From positions 1 to 64,000 of the forward strand of contig VZSF01007297.1 of the NCBI GenBank assembly GCA_013398295.1: 64,000 bases of DNA. The letters are read 5' to 3'. Positions 25,935 through 37,000 of the stretch are shown piece after piece (within the stretch, counting starts at the first letter, position 1; the number at the start of each line of letters is the position of its first letter). The translations under genes were made by a program, and so were the position numbers. The DNA comes from Chionis minor. Its lineage: Eukaryota > Chordata > Aves > Charadriiformes > Chionididae. The notes beneath the pieces were generated by a model. The model worked only from the letters and a program-made list of their open reading frames with translations, had not been told where the DNA came from and did not search any database.

Positions 25935-26251
25935 GTTGTAGCGAGGTGGTGTCAGTCTCTATTGCCAAATGACGACCAATAGGACAAGAGGAAATGATGT
26001 CAAATTGTGCCAGGGATGGTTTACATTGGATATTATGAAAAATTTCTTCTTCAAAAGTGTTGTCAAACGTTTGGAACAGGTTGCCCAGGAAAGTGGTGGA
26101 GTTCCCATTCCCGGAGGTTATTTAAAAGATGTGTAGATTTAGCACCTAGGGCCAAGGTTTAGTGGTGGAGTTGGTAGTGTTAGGTTAACGATTGCACTCG
26201 GTGGTCTTAAGGGTCTTTTCTAACCTCAATGATTCTATGATTCCATGATTC
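25935..26251 (+). mobile_element. CR1 LINE 3'-end fragment
   Basis: It reads through the CR1 3' region in order: GAGGTGGTGTCAGTCTCTAT, CCAATAGGACAAGAGGAAAT, the block with TTGGAACAGGTTGCCCAGGA, AAGTGGTGGAGTTCCCATTC, then GGTCTTAAGGGTCTTTTCTA and the CR1-type end CAATGATTCTATGATTCCAT. The preserved terminal ATTCTATGATTC motif marks the true 3' end. It sits about 590 bp before the 18-bp minisatellite. Confidence 0.85.
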
Positions 26252-26837
26252 GCTTGTGTCAGAGGGGCAGTACCTGGTGAGGGGTAGACATCAAGAGCCT
26301 GCCAGTAATTTTTGTAGACATGCAAACCACGGTGGTGCCTTCAGTCATCAGAGGGAGGGAAGTGTGCTCAGTGCGTGAGCAGATATGGCCACAGTAACAG
26401 CACCACCACAACAGCGCTGTAGGGAAACGGGCACTGAGAAGTGGCATCTCGAAGCAGTGCCACAAAGGGAAACGGAGATGTTAATTATGGCTGCGCAGGA
26501 GTGGGCTGCTGGCAGAGGCGAGGTTTCAGCAGAGACAGATGGTGGCAGACATGTAAATCCAGGCTGCAGGAAGCGCTGCCAGGCACTGGAGATGATTACT
26601 CACTTCATAGGTGGAAGCGTGGAGCTGGTGGGATGGTGGTGTACAACCATGGGACCGAGGGATTGGGAACGTATCCGACACACACCCCTGAGTGGGAGGC
26701 AACCATGTAAAACAGCTGAAATACTGGACGGGGAGGTCCTCCACAGCCTCCAGTGCAGCCTCCTGGTGGTGGAGCAGGGCTGTCACCGCTAGGTAAGGAC
26801 AGCCCTGGTCTCCCCCCTGTCTGGGGAAGTGGAAGCC
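26252..26837. other. Short non-genic stretch between CR1 and minisatellite
   Basis: No gene signal. A 135-codon plus-strand frame (26385-26792) has no domain, hydrophobic segment or splice support. Confidence 0.5.
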
Positions 26838-27482
26838 CACTGAGTGGGAGGCTCAGGAAAGCGGAGGACCAGAGAGTGGAGGTCCAGTGAGAGTGAGACC
26901 AAGGGAGTAGGGGGCTCAGGGAATAGGAAATCTAGACAGTGGGAAGTCCGGAAAGTCATGACCCAGAGAGTGGAGGCCATAAGACAGTAGGAGGCTGAGA
27001 GGTAGTGGGAGCACAGAGAAAGAGGGGCAACTAAGAGGCAGTGACAGGCCAGAAAATAAATGGAGGCCAGGAGGTAGTGAGAGCCGAGGAAGTAGTGGGA
27101 TGCCAGCAAAAAGTCAAGGCTGAAAAGGTAGCGGGGGTTGAGAGGGAATGAAAGGCTGAGAGGGAGTGGGAGGCCAGAAAAGAAATAGAGGCTGAGATGT
27201 AGTGAGAGGCTGAAAGGCAATGGGAAGCCAAGAGGCAGTGGGAGGCTGGAAAAAGAGTAGAGGCTGAGAAGCTGGTGGGAGGCCAGAAAAGGAGGCCAAG
27301 AGGTATAGTGAGAGGTCAGAAAAAGAGTGGAGGCTGAGGGGTAGCAGGAGGCCAGGAAAAAAAGGGAGGCTATGAGGTAGTGGGAGGCCATAAAAAAATT
27401 TGAGGCTGAGAGAAAGTCGGAAATGGGAAAAAATGTGGGAGGCCAAGAGATATTGAGTGGCTGAGATGTAGTGCGAGTCTGG
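26838..27482. repeat. Purine-rich 18-bp minisatellite
   Basis: About 36 degenerate units of 18 bp on the plus strand, typified by GAGGCTGAGATGTAGTGA and GAGGCCAGGAAAAAAAGG, which tend to alternate (GGCTGAG-type then GGCCAGAA-type, giving a 36-bp higher-order period). The best-ordered section is about 27130-27480; the first 250 bp is more eroded with units of 15-18 bp. The plus strand is overwhelmingly G and A for some 645 bp. Because 18 is a multiple of three, the minus strand stays open for 232 codons (26789-27487) as a hexapeptide-like Ser/Leu/Phe/Tyr-rich repeat; this is taken as a by-product of the array, not a gene. Confidence 0.9.
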
Positions 27483-30400
27483 AACACTGCTCAGCAGCCC
27501 TGCTGTCCCTGCAGCAAGCTATGGACTAGCAGAGGCTGAAATGTGCAGCACTGCATTAATGCTGATCACCAGGACGGGCAGATGCGGGCACAACCTTGTA
27601 CTGTTACTCTTTTAGGTGCCATCTTCTCCCTGTCTCTTTTCCCCTTAGTGTCTCAGGGGAAATGCGATTAAAGTGCATGGGGGCAGAAGAGAATTCCCCT
27701 GTAGTACCCATGTTCCTAATTAGTTATCTAAATACATAACAAAGTGCCACAGCAGTAGTCTGGATCTAGTTGACCTTTCAAGTTATAGAGCATACTTATT
27801 AAATGCCAAACTGCCTGAAAAAAATACGCGGAACTTGATTTTTCTCAAGTCTTCTCTAGTATATGTTTTCTGAGGGATGGTGATGTAGAAGGTGCCTTAC
27901 CAAAGCAAGGACAGAAAGGAATGTAGAGAGGCTTGTATGAAGCATAACCAGGATTTGTCTCCCAGTGAAATCTGGTTTGAAGGGATCATTAAGCAAAGAA
28001 CTGGAGGGTGACATGACTTTTGCACAGCTCCTCATGGCCATTTTGAAGACAGTGAAGTGTTCAGCAACCACAGGGATGGTTCCACACTGCTTTTGATCTA
28101 GTTGTGGGGACCTTCTGCCGAGACGTCTGGGTGTAAACTCAATCTAAGCTCAACTCCTTTTGTATGGCACTGCACAGCTCCTGGAGATGCAGGTAACAGA
28201 GCAGCAGAAGCTCCTACATAGGTTGGGCAATAAATTTTCATAACTGAGAAGCCTTTGAAGATCTGCTTGTAAGGGACACCCCATCACAGTCACAAGAGCT
28301 TTGATCTGCCTCTGGGAAAGCCAGTACAACCCAAAGTGCTGTAGACTCATCTTGGCTGCCTTTATGCAGCCAAACCAAAGCCCATCACTGATCCAGTAAG
28401 AACCATGCAGCTGGCTGTGCTGTCAGCACAGGCTGTTGTCACACTCTGGGTGCTGCGAGCCAAAGTCCTTGGTTTGATGGGCAGTAGGATTGGCATGAGG
28501 TTTCCTTGTCCCATGTCCCAGTGCTGCAGTCCTGTGGCACTAGGACACTGGCAAACATGCATGCTTCACTGCTGGGAACGACCCACGTCCACCCACAACA
28601 GCTTGTGTGTATGAAGATGCCTGTGATGAGAAGAGAGTGGTGGGGTGCAGAGTAGTCTCCAGCAGGGATGGCAGACCACCAAAGATTACAGCTCCCAAAA
28701 TCAGTTCTTTAAGACAAAAAAAAATGCAGGGACTTCATCAGGACAACAAAGTGCAAAGAACCATCTTGGACTCCCAGCATTTGGCATTACGTTTTTTTTA
28801 GCTGCTTATTAGCCATCTTATATAACAGGGGGAAAAAAAGGTGTTTCCTGGAAGAGGGACACTGAGTTAGTGACCATACAAACAGAAGAGCCCAGGAGTC
28901 TGACAGCAGGACATATCTGCCCTGCTGGTGTCCCAGCTGAGGCGCTGATCCAGGGACTGGGTATTGTGATCCCCTGAAGTCTGGACCTCTGCGTGGATAA
29001 GCAATGCCAAACAAATGCAGCCCATTGGCAGAGAAACCCAGCAGAGTCCTGAAATGGATGCATCAACACAGCCTCGAGCCTGTAACCATCACGTGTGGTA
29101 CCAAGAGGCGTAGAGGAACCATGGCCATGGGCCAGCGGGAGCCCGGCCACGGCTCAGGCTGAGCAGTGCTTTGACACTTCAGGGTTGACCATCCACGGTG
29201 AAAAAGGCCAGCAGGCCAGCCGCACAGACCCAGAGTCTATCCACAAAGCTGTAATGCAGCTTAGTGACTCAACCCCAAAATAGTCTGCTTGTCCAGCAAG
29301 AAAGCCTCTCTAATTCAGCCCGCATGTTTATTTAAGGAGACACTCATTTCTTACAGCCTGGCTTCCCTGGCTTCAGTGACCGAGTAATCACCTGTCAAGT
29401 GGCTTACATGGTGATAGACCAGAGGAGGGAGCACAGAGTAATGAGGAATCATCACTCCAGGTGATTTTTAATATCCAAACAGCAGTGGCAGACAGAGGTG
29501 TGATGGGAAAGTGTGGACACTGGAAACACATCTGCCAGGAGCTGCCTGTCCTGCAGGCAGACAGATGGGCTTTTCAGCCCGTGTTTCATCAGGGGAGTAA
29601 CCTGCAGTACCGCATGAAAGGGGAGAGAAGCACCTAAGGGTGAAGACCCGTCCAATGGAGACAGGGGAGAGCAGTGTCCCTGCAGTCAACTGGGTCTCAA
29701 AGAGGCCATTTGATCTGGGATCAGAAGGGACTGGCAGGAGTTGGGCTTGATGGGGCCCAGATCATTGCAAATTTTAGCCAGGTTTGTCCAAGGAGTGTGA
29801 GAATGGACATGTGGGCTGGGATGCACAGCCTCCCTGCCCTGTTTGGGGACACCTCTGCTGACAGGGGTTAGCAGGAAGGGATTTTTGCAGTGTGTCAAGA
29901 TTTGCTTATGTATGTTCAGGTTTCTTGTTAGTGGAACCCTCTTTTCATAGCCAGAAAAAGGACTGGGATTAGCTTCATCACATGTGGGCTCAGTTGTACC
30001 TTTCTTACCTTCCTGTGGTCCTTTGGGAGCTTTGTTCCAGTCTGCAGCCCTGGATGGCCTTGAGGACCTTGCACCTTGAGCTCCAATCCTGAACCTGATC
30101 TGAATTGCGGTGCAGTGCAAGCTACTATTCCCGGGGACTGAACCTGCTTCTCCTATCTGTAGCCTCAGCAGTGAGGTATAAGGCAAGAGGACTGAAGGCA
30201 AAATTCCCTAGATATTCCCTAGACAAATGCTTCATTTGCTGCTTGTACCATGTTCCAACTCAGCAGATACGCAGTGCATCTTGTCTATACAGGCTGTGCA
30301 AAATATCACTCACTGGGAACATCTGAACGTTGCCTTTTAATGCAGCTGAGAGATGGTATTGCCCTGAATCCCCAAATCCAGTGTTCTGTTTCAAACAGCG

Positions 30401-30510
30401 GCTAAACCTTGAAGAATCTACAGTTACTCATTGCTGTGGCCTCTAGTGGGATGAATTTTCCTGGCAAACATCAGCATGACCAGTCCTATTGATGAATCCT
30501 TCATGAAACA
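27483..30510. other. Non-genic stretch
   Basis: No supported exon, RNA gene or transposon. Several open frames of 60-170 codons exist on both strands, but none shows a domain, signal peptide or membrane helix. Confidence 0.55.
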
Positions 30511-30518
30511 CTCCCTCT

Positions 30519-30560
30519 CCCCCCCCCCCCCCGCCCTTTTTTTTTCCTTTTTTTTTTTTA
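30519..30560. repeat. C14 tract followed by T-rich tract
   Basis: Fourteen cytosines (30519-30532) are followed by GCCC and two T runs of 9 and 12 interrupted by CC, giving about 50 bp of pure pyrimidine on the plus strand apart from one G. This is a polypurine/polypyrimidine tract likely to vary in length and to be difficult to sequence. Confidence 0.75.
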
Positions 30561-33471
30561 AATTAACACCTCAACTTCTGACATGACTGTGGGACACGGT
30601 GGTCATAATTTATTCCTTTTCCCCTTCCAAACCATCCAGGGAAAGATGCTCAGATTTTAGGGCTGAATGTATCTTGGAAACGAATTTTCTATTTCATTAC
30701 CCTACTCAAGACCTCTGAGAAGGTATGATAAGAAGTGAATTCTTCCCTCCCTTTTATTGCTGGTTGGCAATAAGCTATTGAAAGAAAAAGATCTGGAAAC
30801 ACCCCTTGCTACTTTAGAGTTATTTTTACTTGTCTCTCTGGGCCTGATTTATCACTTTGCCTCACCTGGGGCTGTCAGTGGACTTGTCATCAACACCCTG
30901 CTCTGCTCCCCCTGTTCAGGTGCTGGGGCATCCTGCTCTGCTCTGTTAGTTTGAGTATTTACTGAAGACCTTAAGAATCCTTCCACCTTCTCTTTTTTTG
31001 GTTGCTTCTATTCCATCACTTGACACGGCCCTAGCTAAGCCCCTTTTGCCAGTCAAATGGGTGCTGTCCTGCTCCTCTCCTGGGAGCAGGAGCTGGACTT
31101 TGACCTCCAAAGCTGGTTATTCTCCTTTGGGAGCTGAAAGAACAAGTGGGGTTTTATCTTCCTCCGGAGTCAAGTGTGGGACAGGGCCAGCCTGATGGAT
31201 CATTGTGTCCCTGATCTGATGGGAGTGGGTGTGTGCCTGGGTTTGCAGTACATGGAAGTGTCCCAAAGCTGTGGAGGTGATCACTCCCAACCCTCCTGTT
31301 TGCTTCGCTGAGCCTTAGGCTGGGACCAAGGATTGCAGCTGGGGCTTGTTCATTCCCACATGCCGTCGCCAAGGCTATGGAGCTCTACATTGGCCCAAAG
31401 TGCTCTGTGCCCCCTAAGGCAGGGGAAAGAGGTTGTGGCCTGACCTCTACAGCTTTTGTACAAATAGTCTCTGCTGGCAGCCTGATTGCTGCTTCCTCTG
31501 TCCCAGAACTTGGTATGCTTAGAGGAGTTGGTGCCATGCTGTGTTTTCAGAAGGGAGATCATTGAAACACAAACCCTCATTTTCTACCTGGCGAAATCAA
31601 CTTTCTGTGTTCCCCCACTCTCAGCAGTCTGGAGTGGAGCTGTGGCCAGGGCCTCTTTATGCTCGCACATGTTTGGATCGAGCCTCCAGTTTTTCACTAT
31701 CCCAGACAGCCCTTAATATTTCCGTACTCCAAACCTAAAATGTCATTTTTCTTAACTAAATCTTACCAAACTGTCCCCTGTGTGAAATGCAAACGGAGCC
31801 GGTCCCAGCCAAGAGGTTTTCCAGCGTCATTGGTATCAGTATATGACAGCTGCTTCCATCTGTGTCCTGCTGATGCCATTTCTGGAGGTTTCTCTACTCC
31901 TCAGGCAGTGAGTGCAACAGCCTTTTCCGCCTCTGCTACATCGTTAGCTCATTTGCTGTTAAAATGACAAGCGGAGGGGGATGGGGATACGCCTACCTGT
32001 CTTTCAACAGCAGTATTGAAAAATATTCTTAATTACAACAGGATCATGCTTCCACCCAGGTGGTCTTGCCTGCAGATGGGTGGTCCTGGGGAAGGCTACA
32101 GGTATGTAGCCTCTCCAAGGCTGCTGGCATTGATTTCTCCTCTAGGCAAGTCATGTGTTTTTCCAAATGCAGGACTTGAGAAATTGGAATACCGTTTTTC
32201 TTGAGAGTTTGGGGGACTGGTTGGGTCCTGGCTAAGAGAGGAAGTTTTGATGTTACTGTGCTGTAAGTACCAAACAACTGCAGCGCCGCTTTGGATGGAT
32301 GGATGTGTAAGACAGTCAGATAGATGAGGGTAGGAATAAAGAAGTGGAAAGATGGGTGGTAGGAATGAAGGAGGGGGGGGGATGCGTGAGTAGCGAGATA
32401 AATGTGGCATAGGCAGACGAAGTCCTTTCAATCAGTTATGGGGTCTCTTGTTCCACTCAATGGGCTGTTGACTGGGAGTTTGTCTAAGACTCTTGAAGTA
32501 ATAGGGGGAAAAGCTCCTGCCTGACTCCAGCAGTTGTTGTTCGGTTGCCATCACTGTATCTGTGTATCTCTGAATCCTGCTGCCTGCAATAGGACCTGGC
32601 CAAGGGGGGATGGAGTGTCCTGACCCCGAGCAGAACACACATTCCGCCCCAAAGCACCTGCCTTTCTCTCAGGTCTATTTCTGTCCTCCCATGTCCTTTG
32701 ATCCCCACTTCCAGAGGATGCTGTGACTCTGTTTTCTGCTCTTCTTTTTTCTTGCTGTTAAATAAGCATTTTACTTTAAAGTGAGAAGACAGGGGTGAGC
32801 AGAAAGGTTAAACCAGTGACTCTGGCACCTAGTGAGAAAACCATTCCCTCTCCACACCGGGGAGTGTATTGTTTTGACAGTTGGTTTCAGGTTGCTTCTC
32901 TTCCTCATTCCCTTTGGGGATCTGGCAATATTATTAGATGCTGGTTTGCAGATTATTCTGCATGGCTTCCCCCTGGTGCCTGTCTCATAAGGTCCTCTGT
33001 AGCTCCCAGCTGCAGCGTGACAGCAGGGACCACACACCGTGCTGTGCAGCATGACAGTCAGTGGGCTCTGAGTCACCAACTCTAGGCCCTTTCTACTGTT
33101 GAGTGTGTCCAACATGGGGAAACAGAAGACCCCATCCAAAGCAACAGTTCTACACATAAGCTTAGCTCTACGCATGCGGGCAGTGGATTCAAATCCTTTT
33201 GAGGAGACCTAGGGTTCTCCTGGAAGATGAGTTTGAGTTCAGACCCTACTTACTGGCAGCAGAAGTGGGTGACCTGGAGGCAAAAGTTCTGCCTTTTTTG
33301 GGGGGGAGGGGGATTATGACTTTTGGTAGGGTTTGTCTGACTCACCTGTTGGGGAAGCAAATTCTGTCTGCCTGGGAAATAGTCCTGGGGAGAGGGGCAA
33401 GTGACAACGTACAAGAGGAGCTGAGGAGCTCTGCTTAGGGTCAGTTGGTGGTACATTGATTTCCGTGCACC
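30561..33471. other. Non-genic stretch
   Basis: No gene recognised. A GGATGGATGGATG run at about 32294-32306 and a G9 run near 32372 lie in a purine-rich patch (32290-32400). Confidence 0.55.
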
Positions 33472-34023
33472 ATGGAATCACAAATCCTCCTGGAAACTAT
33501 GCTAAGGCACATGGAAAATAAGGAGGTGATTGGTGACAGCCAACATGGCTTCACTAAGGGCAAACTGTGGCTGACAAATTTGGTGGCTTTCTATGACAGC
33601 ATTACAGCATTAGTGGATAAGGGAAGAACAGCTGATGTCATCTACCTGGACTTGTGCAAAGCATTTGACACACGACATCCTTGTCTCTAAATTGGAGAGA
33701 CATGAATTTGATGGATGGACCACTCGGTGGACAAGGAATTAGCTGGATGGCCACACTCAAAGAGTTGTGGTCAATTGCTCGATGGCCAAGTGGTGACCAG
33801 TGACGACGAGTACCATTCCTCAGGGATCAGTATTGGGACTGCTACTGTTTAACATCTTTGCCGGCGACATGGACAGTGGAATTGAGTGCACCCTCATCAA
33901 GTTTGCCAATGACACCAAGCTGTGTGGTGCAGTCGACACACTGGAGGGAAGGGATGCCCTCCAGAGAGACCTTGACAATCTTGAGAGGTGGGCCTGTGCA
34001 AACCTCATGAAGTTCAACAAGGC
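33472..34023 (+). mobile_element. CR1 LINE reverse-transcriptase fragment, decayed
   Basis: The plus strand encodes a recognisable piece of the CR1 reverse transcriptase: SQHGFTKGK (fingers/palm), [12 protein letters not shown] with the catalytic A-box aspartate, [20 protein letters not shown], and [14 protein letters not shown], ending with [14 protein letters not shown]. It is broken. The frame is lost just after KAFDT at about 33672 (stop at 33690), and a second open frame resumes at about 33800. The C-box motif reads FAND instead of the family's FADD, removing a catalytic aspartate. Both ends are truncated: there is no endonuclease domain upstream and no CR1 tail downstream of 34023. It is an inactive relic. 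Confidence 0.9.
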
Positions 34024-37000
34024 GCTGGAGCTTTCCTTCCTTGGGTTCTCAGCTGTTCAGGCCACTAAGACCACTGTGAAGTTCAGACTCACGTGCTGTC
34101 TTGTTCCTAGCCTACCACTTCAGTAGGCAGGTTATATGAGGATCTGCATCTTTTTTCAAGGCAGACCCTAACCCTACTGTCTCTTATTTGCACCCAGTTG
34201 AGTTTATTGCTCACAGGCTCTCTGGTCTGATACTCCTCTCTGATTTTCTTCTCCGAAACCCCCACTGGGTGCCTTCCAGTGCCTCCCTGCCTCACTCTAT
34301 AATCAGATCAGCTCCCTGCAGGGATCCACGGAGGGATGCTCATTCTCAGTGTCTAACTGATTGGGTTTGTTTCAACACAGGCTGATTGTGAAGAGGTTTT
34401 CTTAGGGCTGTGTGGTATCTCTGCCTTTGGAAATGGAAATACCCTGCTATCTCAGCATTTAATCATGGCCTTTTGCTGATGAGCCCTGGCTGAGCTTTCA
34501 ACAGAGGTTTTTCTTTGGAAGGTTTTTATTCCAGGTGGTGTGGTATTTTTGTTTTGGGGGCTTTTTGTGTGTGTGTGTTTTATATTTTTTCCCCCTCCTG
34601 CTTGAAGCTGGCTGCAGGAGGAAACAAGAAAAGGGGCAAGCATCAACCTGAAGCCCAACGTCTTGGCTTGACTTCCGTGGTCACATTCCTCCTTTGGGAA
34701 GATGTGCCCCTACAGCTGACTTCCTATTTTCTTGGTTTGCAGCTTGCATTTTGAAATGGTTCTCACCCGGATCAGAGTTGGTCACCTTTTTAATGATTCT
34801 GGTGCAGGTTTCTTCATGGCTCTGTCCTCACTGGTCTGTTGTAACAAGTTTCATTTACCCAGCTGCATCCTGACTCTGCTCCTCTGCGTTTTCTGTAATC
34901 TGAGGCATTAAATGGTGACAACAGTCATGAGGTATGAGCCCAGGCTCCAGCTGGGTAGAAGGTTTCTGGCAGGGTGGTTGAGCTCAAGACCCTGTTGGTA
35001 GCCAGATCCCACCTCGAGGTTGGAAGTGTCTCTTGGTGTTCCCTGTGTAGTGGACCTTCTTCTCACACTGGAAACTTTTTGGTCTGCTAGCTGGCTGCAG
35101 AAATTCGGTCTCCTACTTTCCCCAAAAGGAGGATGTGTTCATTAAAACAGACTGTACTCCATGCTCGATCTCCAGCCAGATGTACTCCCTCGATGGGCTT
35201 TCCTATTGTTTAAGCCAATAGAGTCCAAGCCTTCTCCCCGAGAGCTCAATCTCCTATCTGCTGTTTCTATAGCAACCTCTTATCCTAAAAGACCCTGAAA
35301 TCCCTTTGTAAACACAGCTTGAGGATATGCCCACACACACGTGGGAGGGAGGATGGCAGGTGCCCCAGAGCCCAGAGGGGCACCCAAGAGAAGTCAAGAG
35401 TCATCTTGTACCACTCTGGCTTTGCAGGCAGATTTGAGAGATTTATTTTTGCCAGCCCAGCTGGTGCTTTAATAACTCTACTGCTGTTTTGCACTCAGAG
35501 GAAAAGGGTCAGAAGACCTGTTGTGCCTGGCTCTGGGCCACTGCAGGACCTTCACGGTCTGGACCTAGTGCATCCCCATCTCACAGCCCTTGGCTGCCTC
35601 CTGGCAGCCTTGCATCTAAGGAAACCTTGACCCAGCATCCCTGGACAGCAATGGAGAGATTCCCTTGAGTTTAATGGGGATGGCTCACACATGGTATGAG
35701 CAGGGCCCAACCTGCTTTCTCTGCAAGATTGTGCCAAGCACGATATGCCATTGGCATAGAAACAAAGTTAGTGAATTCAAGTACAGTCCCATGTTTGTGA
35801 TGGACCATAAATCCTTGTAGCTCCCTTTTTAAATTCAACACGGATCGCAATTCCTCTGAACACAACTTTGCTGCTGCTCCCCCGGTCTCCAGGGATCCTG
35901 AAGTCCTTCCTCTGGCTGAGACACTGCGTCACTAGTGCATGCTGAACGCACTTGCTAATAGTCATTATTCTTTATTTGCCTGAGGATGGTACATAAAGGT
36001 GCCAAGGTTGGTGGCAATATGAACAGCTATCAGACAGGTCTGCCCTCAGGGATACAGACATTCATCTTGCCTTTGGCCACATATACCTGGTACCTGCTGA
36101 GGTCCTCGAGTCCCTCAATGGCTGTGTGGGACTTAACTACTTGGGGATATTTTTCTACCCTCGTCTGTGGATTTTTGGCCTGAAATTTTCTAGAGGAAAT
36201 CTCATGGCATAGAGAGCATGTTTTCCTACCTTCTGCCTATAATAGATAAAGGGATGGTGTAAAGCCCACATGAATGCTCTGAAGAACAACTTTCTGGTCC
36301 CCCATCATCACTGAGACTAGTAAGCAATGGATGGATACCCACAATAAGTTTCTGGGATGGTTTTAGTGAGGTAGTCGAGAGCAACTGATTTTCCCCAGCA
36401 TGCAGGCAGTCCAAACCATCTGGAAGCTGAACTAAGTACATGATGGCAATGTTTCCAGCACAGGCCAGAAGAATTATTTGTCCTTCCTCTGGCATTTCCT
36501 GATAGCTGAAGTGAGAACATCTAAAAATGTCAGGAAAATGCATCTATAGAGGTGTCAAATTCTGCTATCCCCAGGCAGGCGTGGTTGATCACATATGTGG
36601 GTAAGCTGATGGAGTCCTCTTGTCAACAGGTCTTTCCTTGAAGTCCTCAAACACTGGTTGTGAATGACTTTAATGTGCCAATGGCCTTCTGAGTATGTGC
36701 TTCTGCCTCCGCCCAGCTCTGTTGCAACACCAGTTGTGTGAATGATTTTGAGGATGTGGAAGTTGTGGTTTAGCACTTAATTTCATTGAAAGGAGCAGAG
36801 GGGTTGGGTAGCAGAGGAGCAGAGAACCTCTGTGGTGCAGAAACACAAAACAATTGGCATGAAATTATGCTGATTATTCATGTATTAATTGGAAAAAGGA
36901 AAAGCTCTGGAGGAGGCTCAGGCTGATAATTTCCCTCCTGAGACAGGCACAGAAAGGTCTCTTAGAGCAAAATCCACCCCCTGGGAAACCCTCCCTCAGC

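Noticed and set aside
26789..27487. 232-codon minus-strand open frame with hexapeptide-like Ser/Leu/Tyr repeats
   Set aside because: It coincides with the 18-bp minisatellite; a period divisible by three keeps a frame open without selection. No start context, splice site or domain supports a gene.
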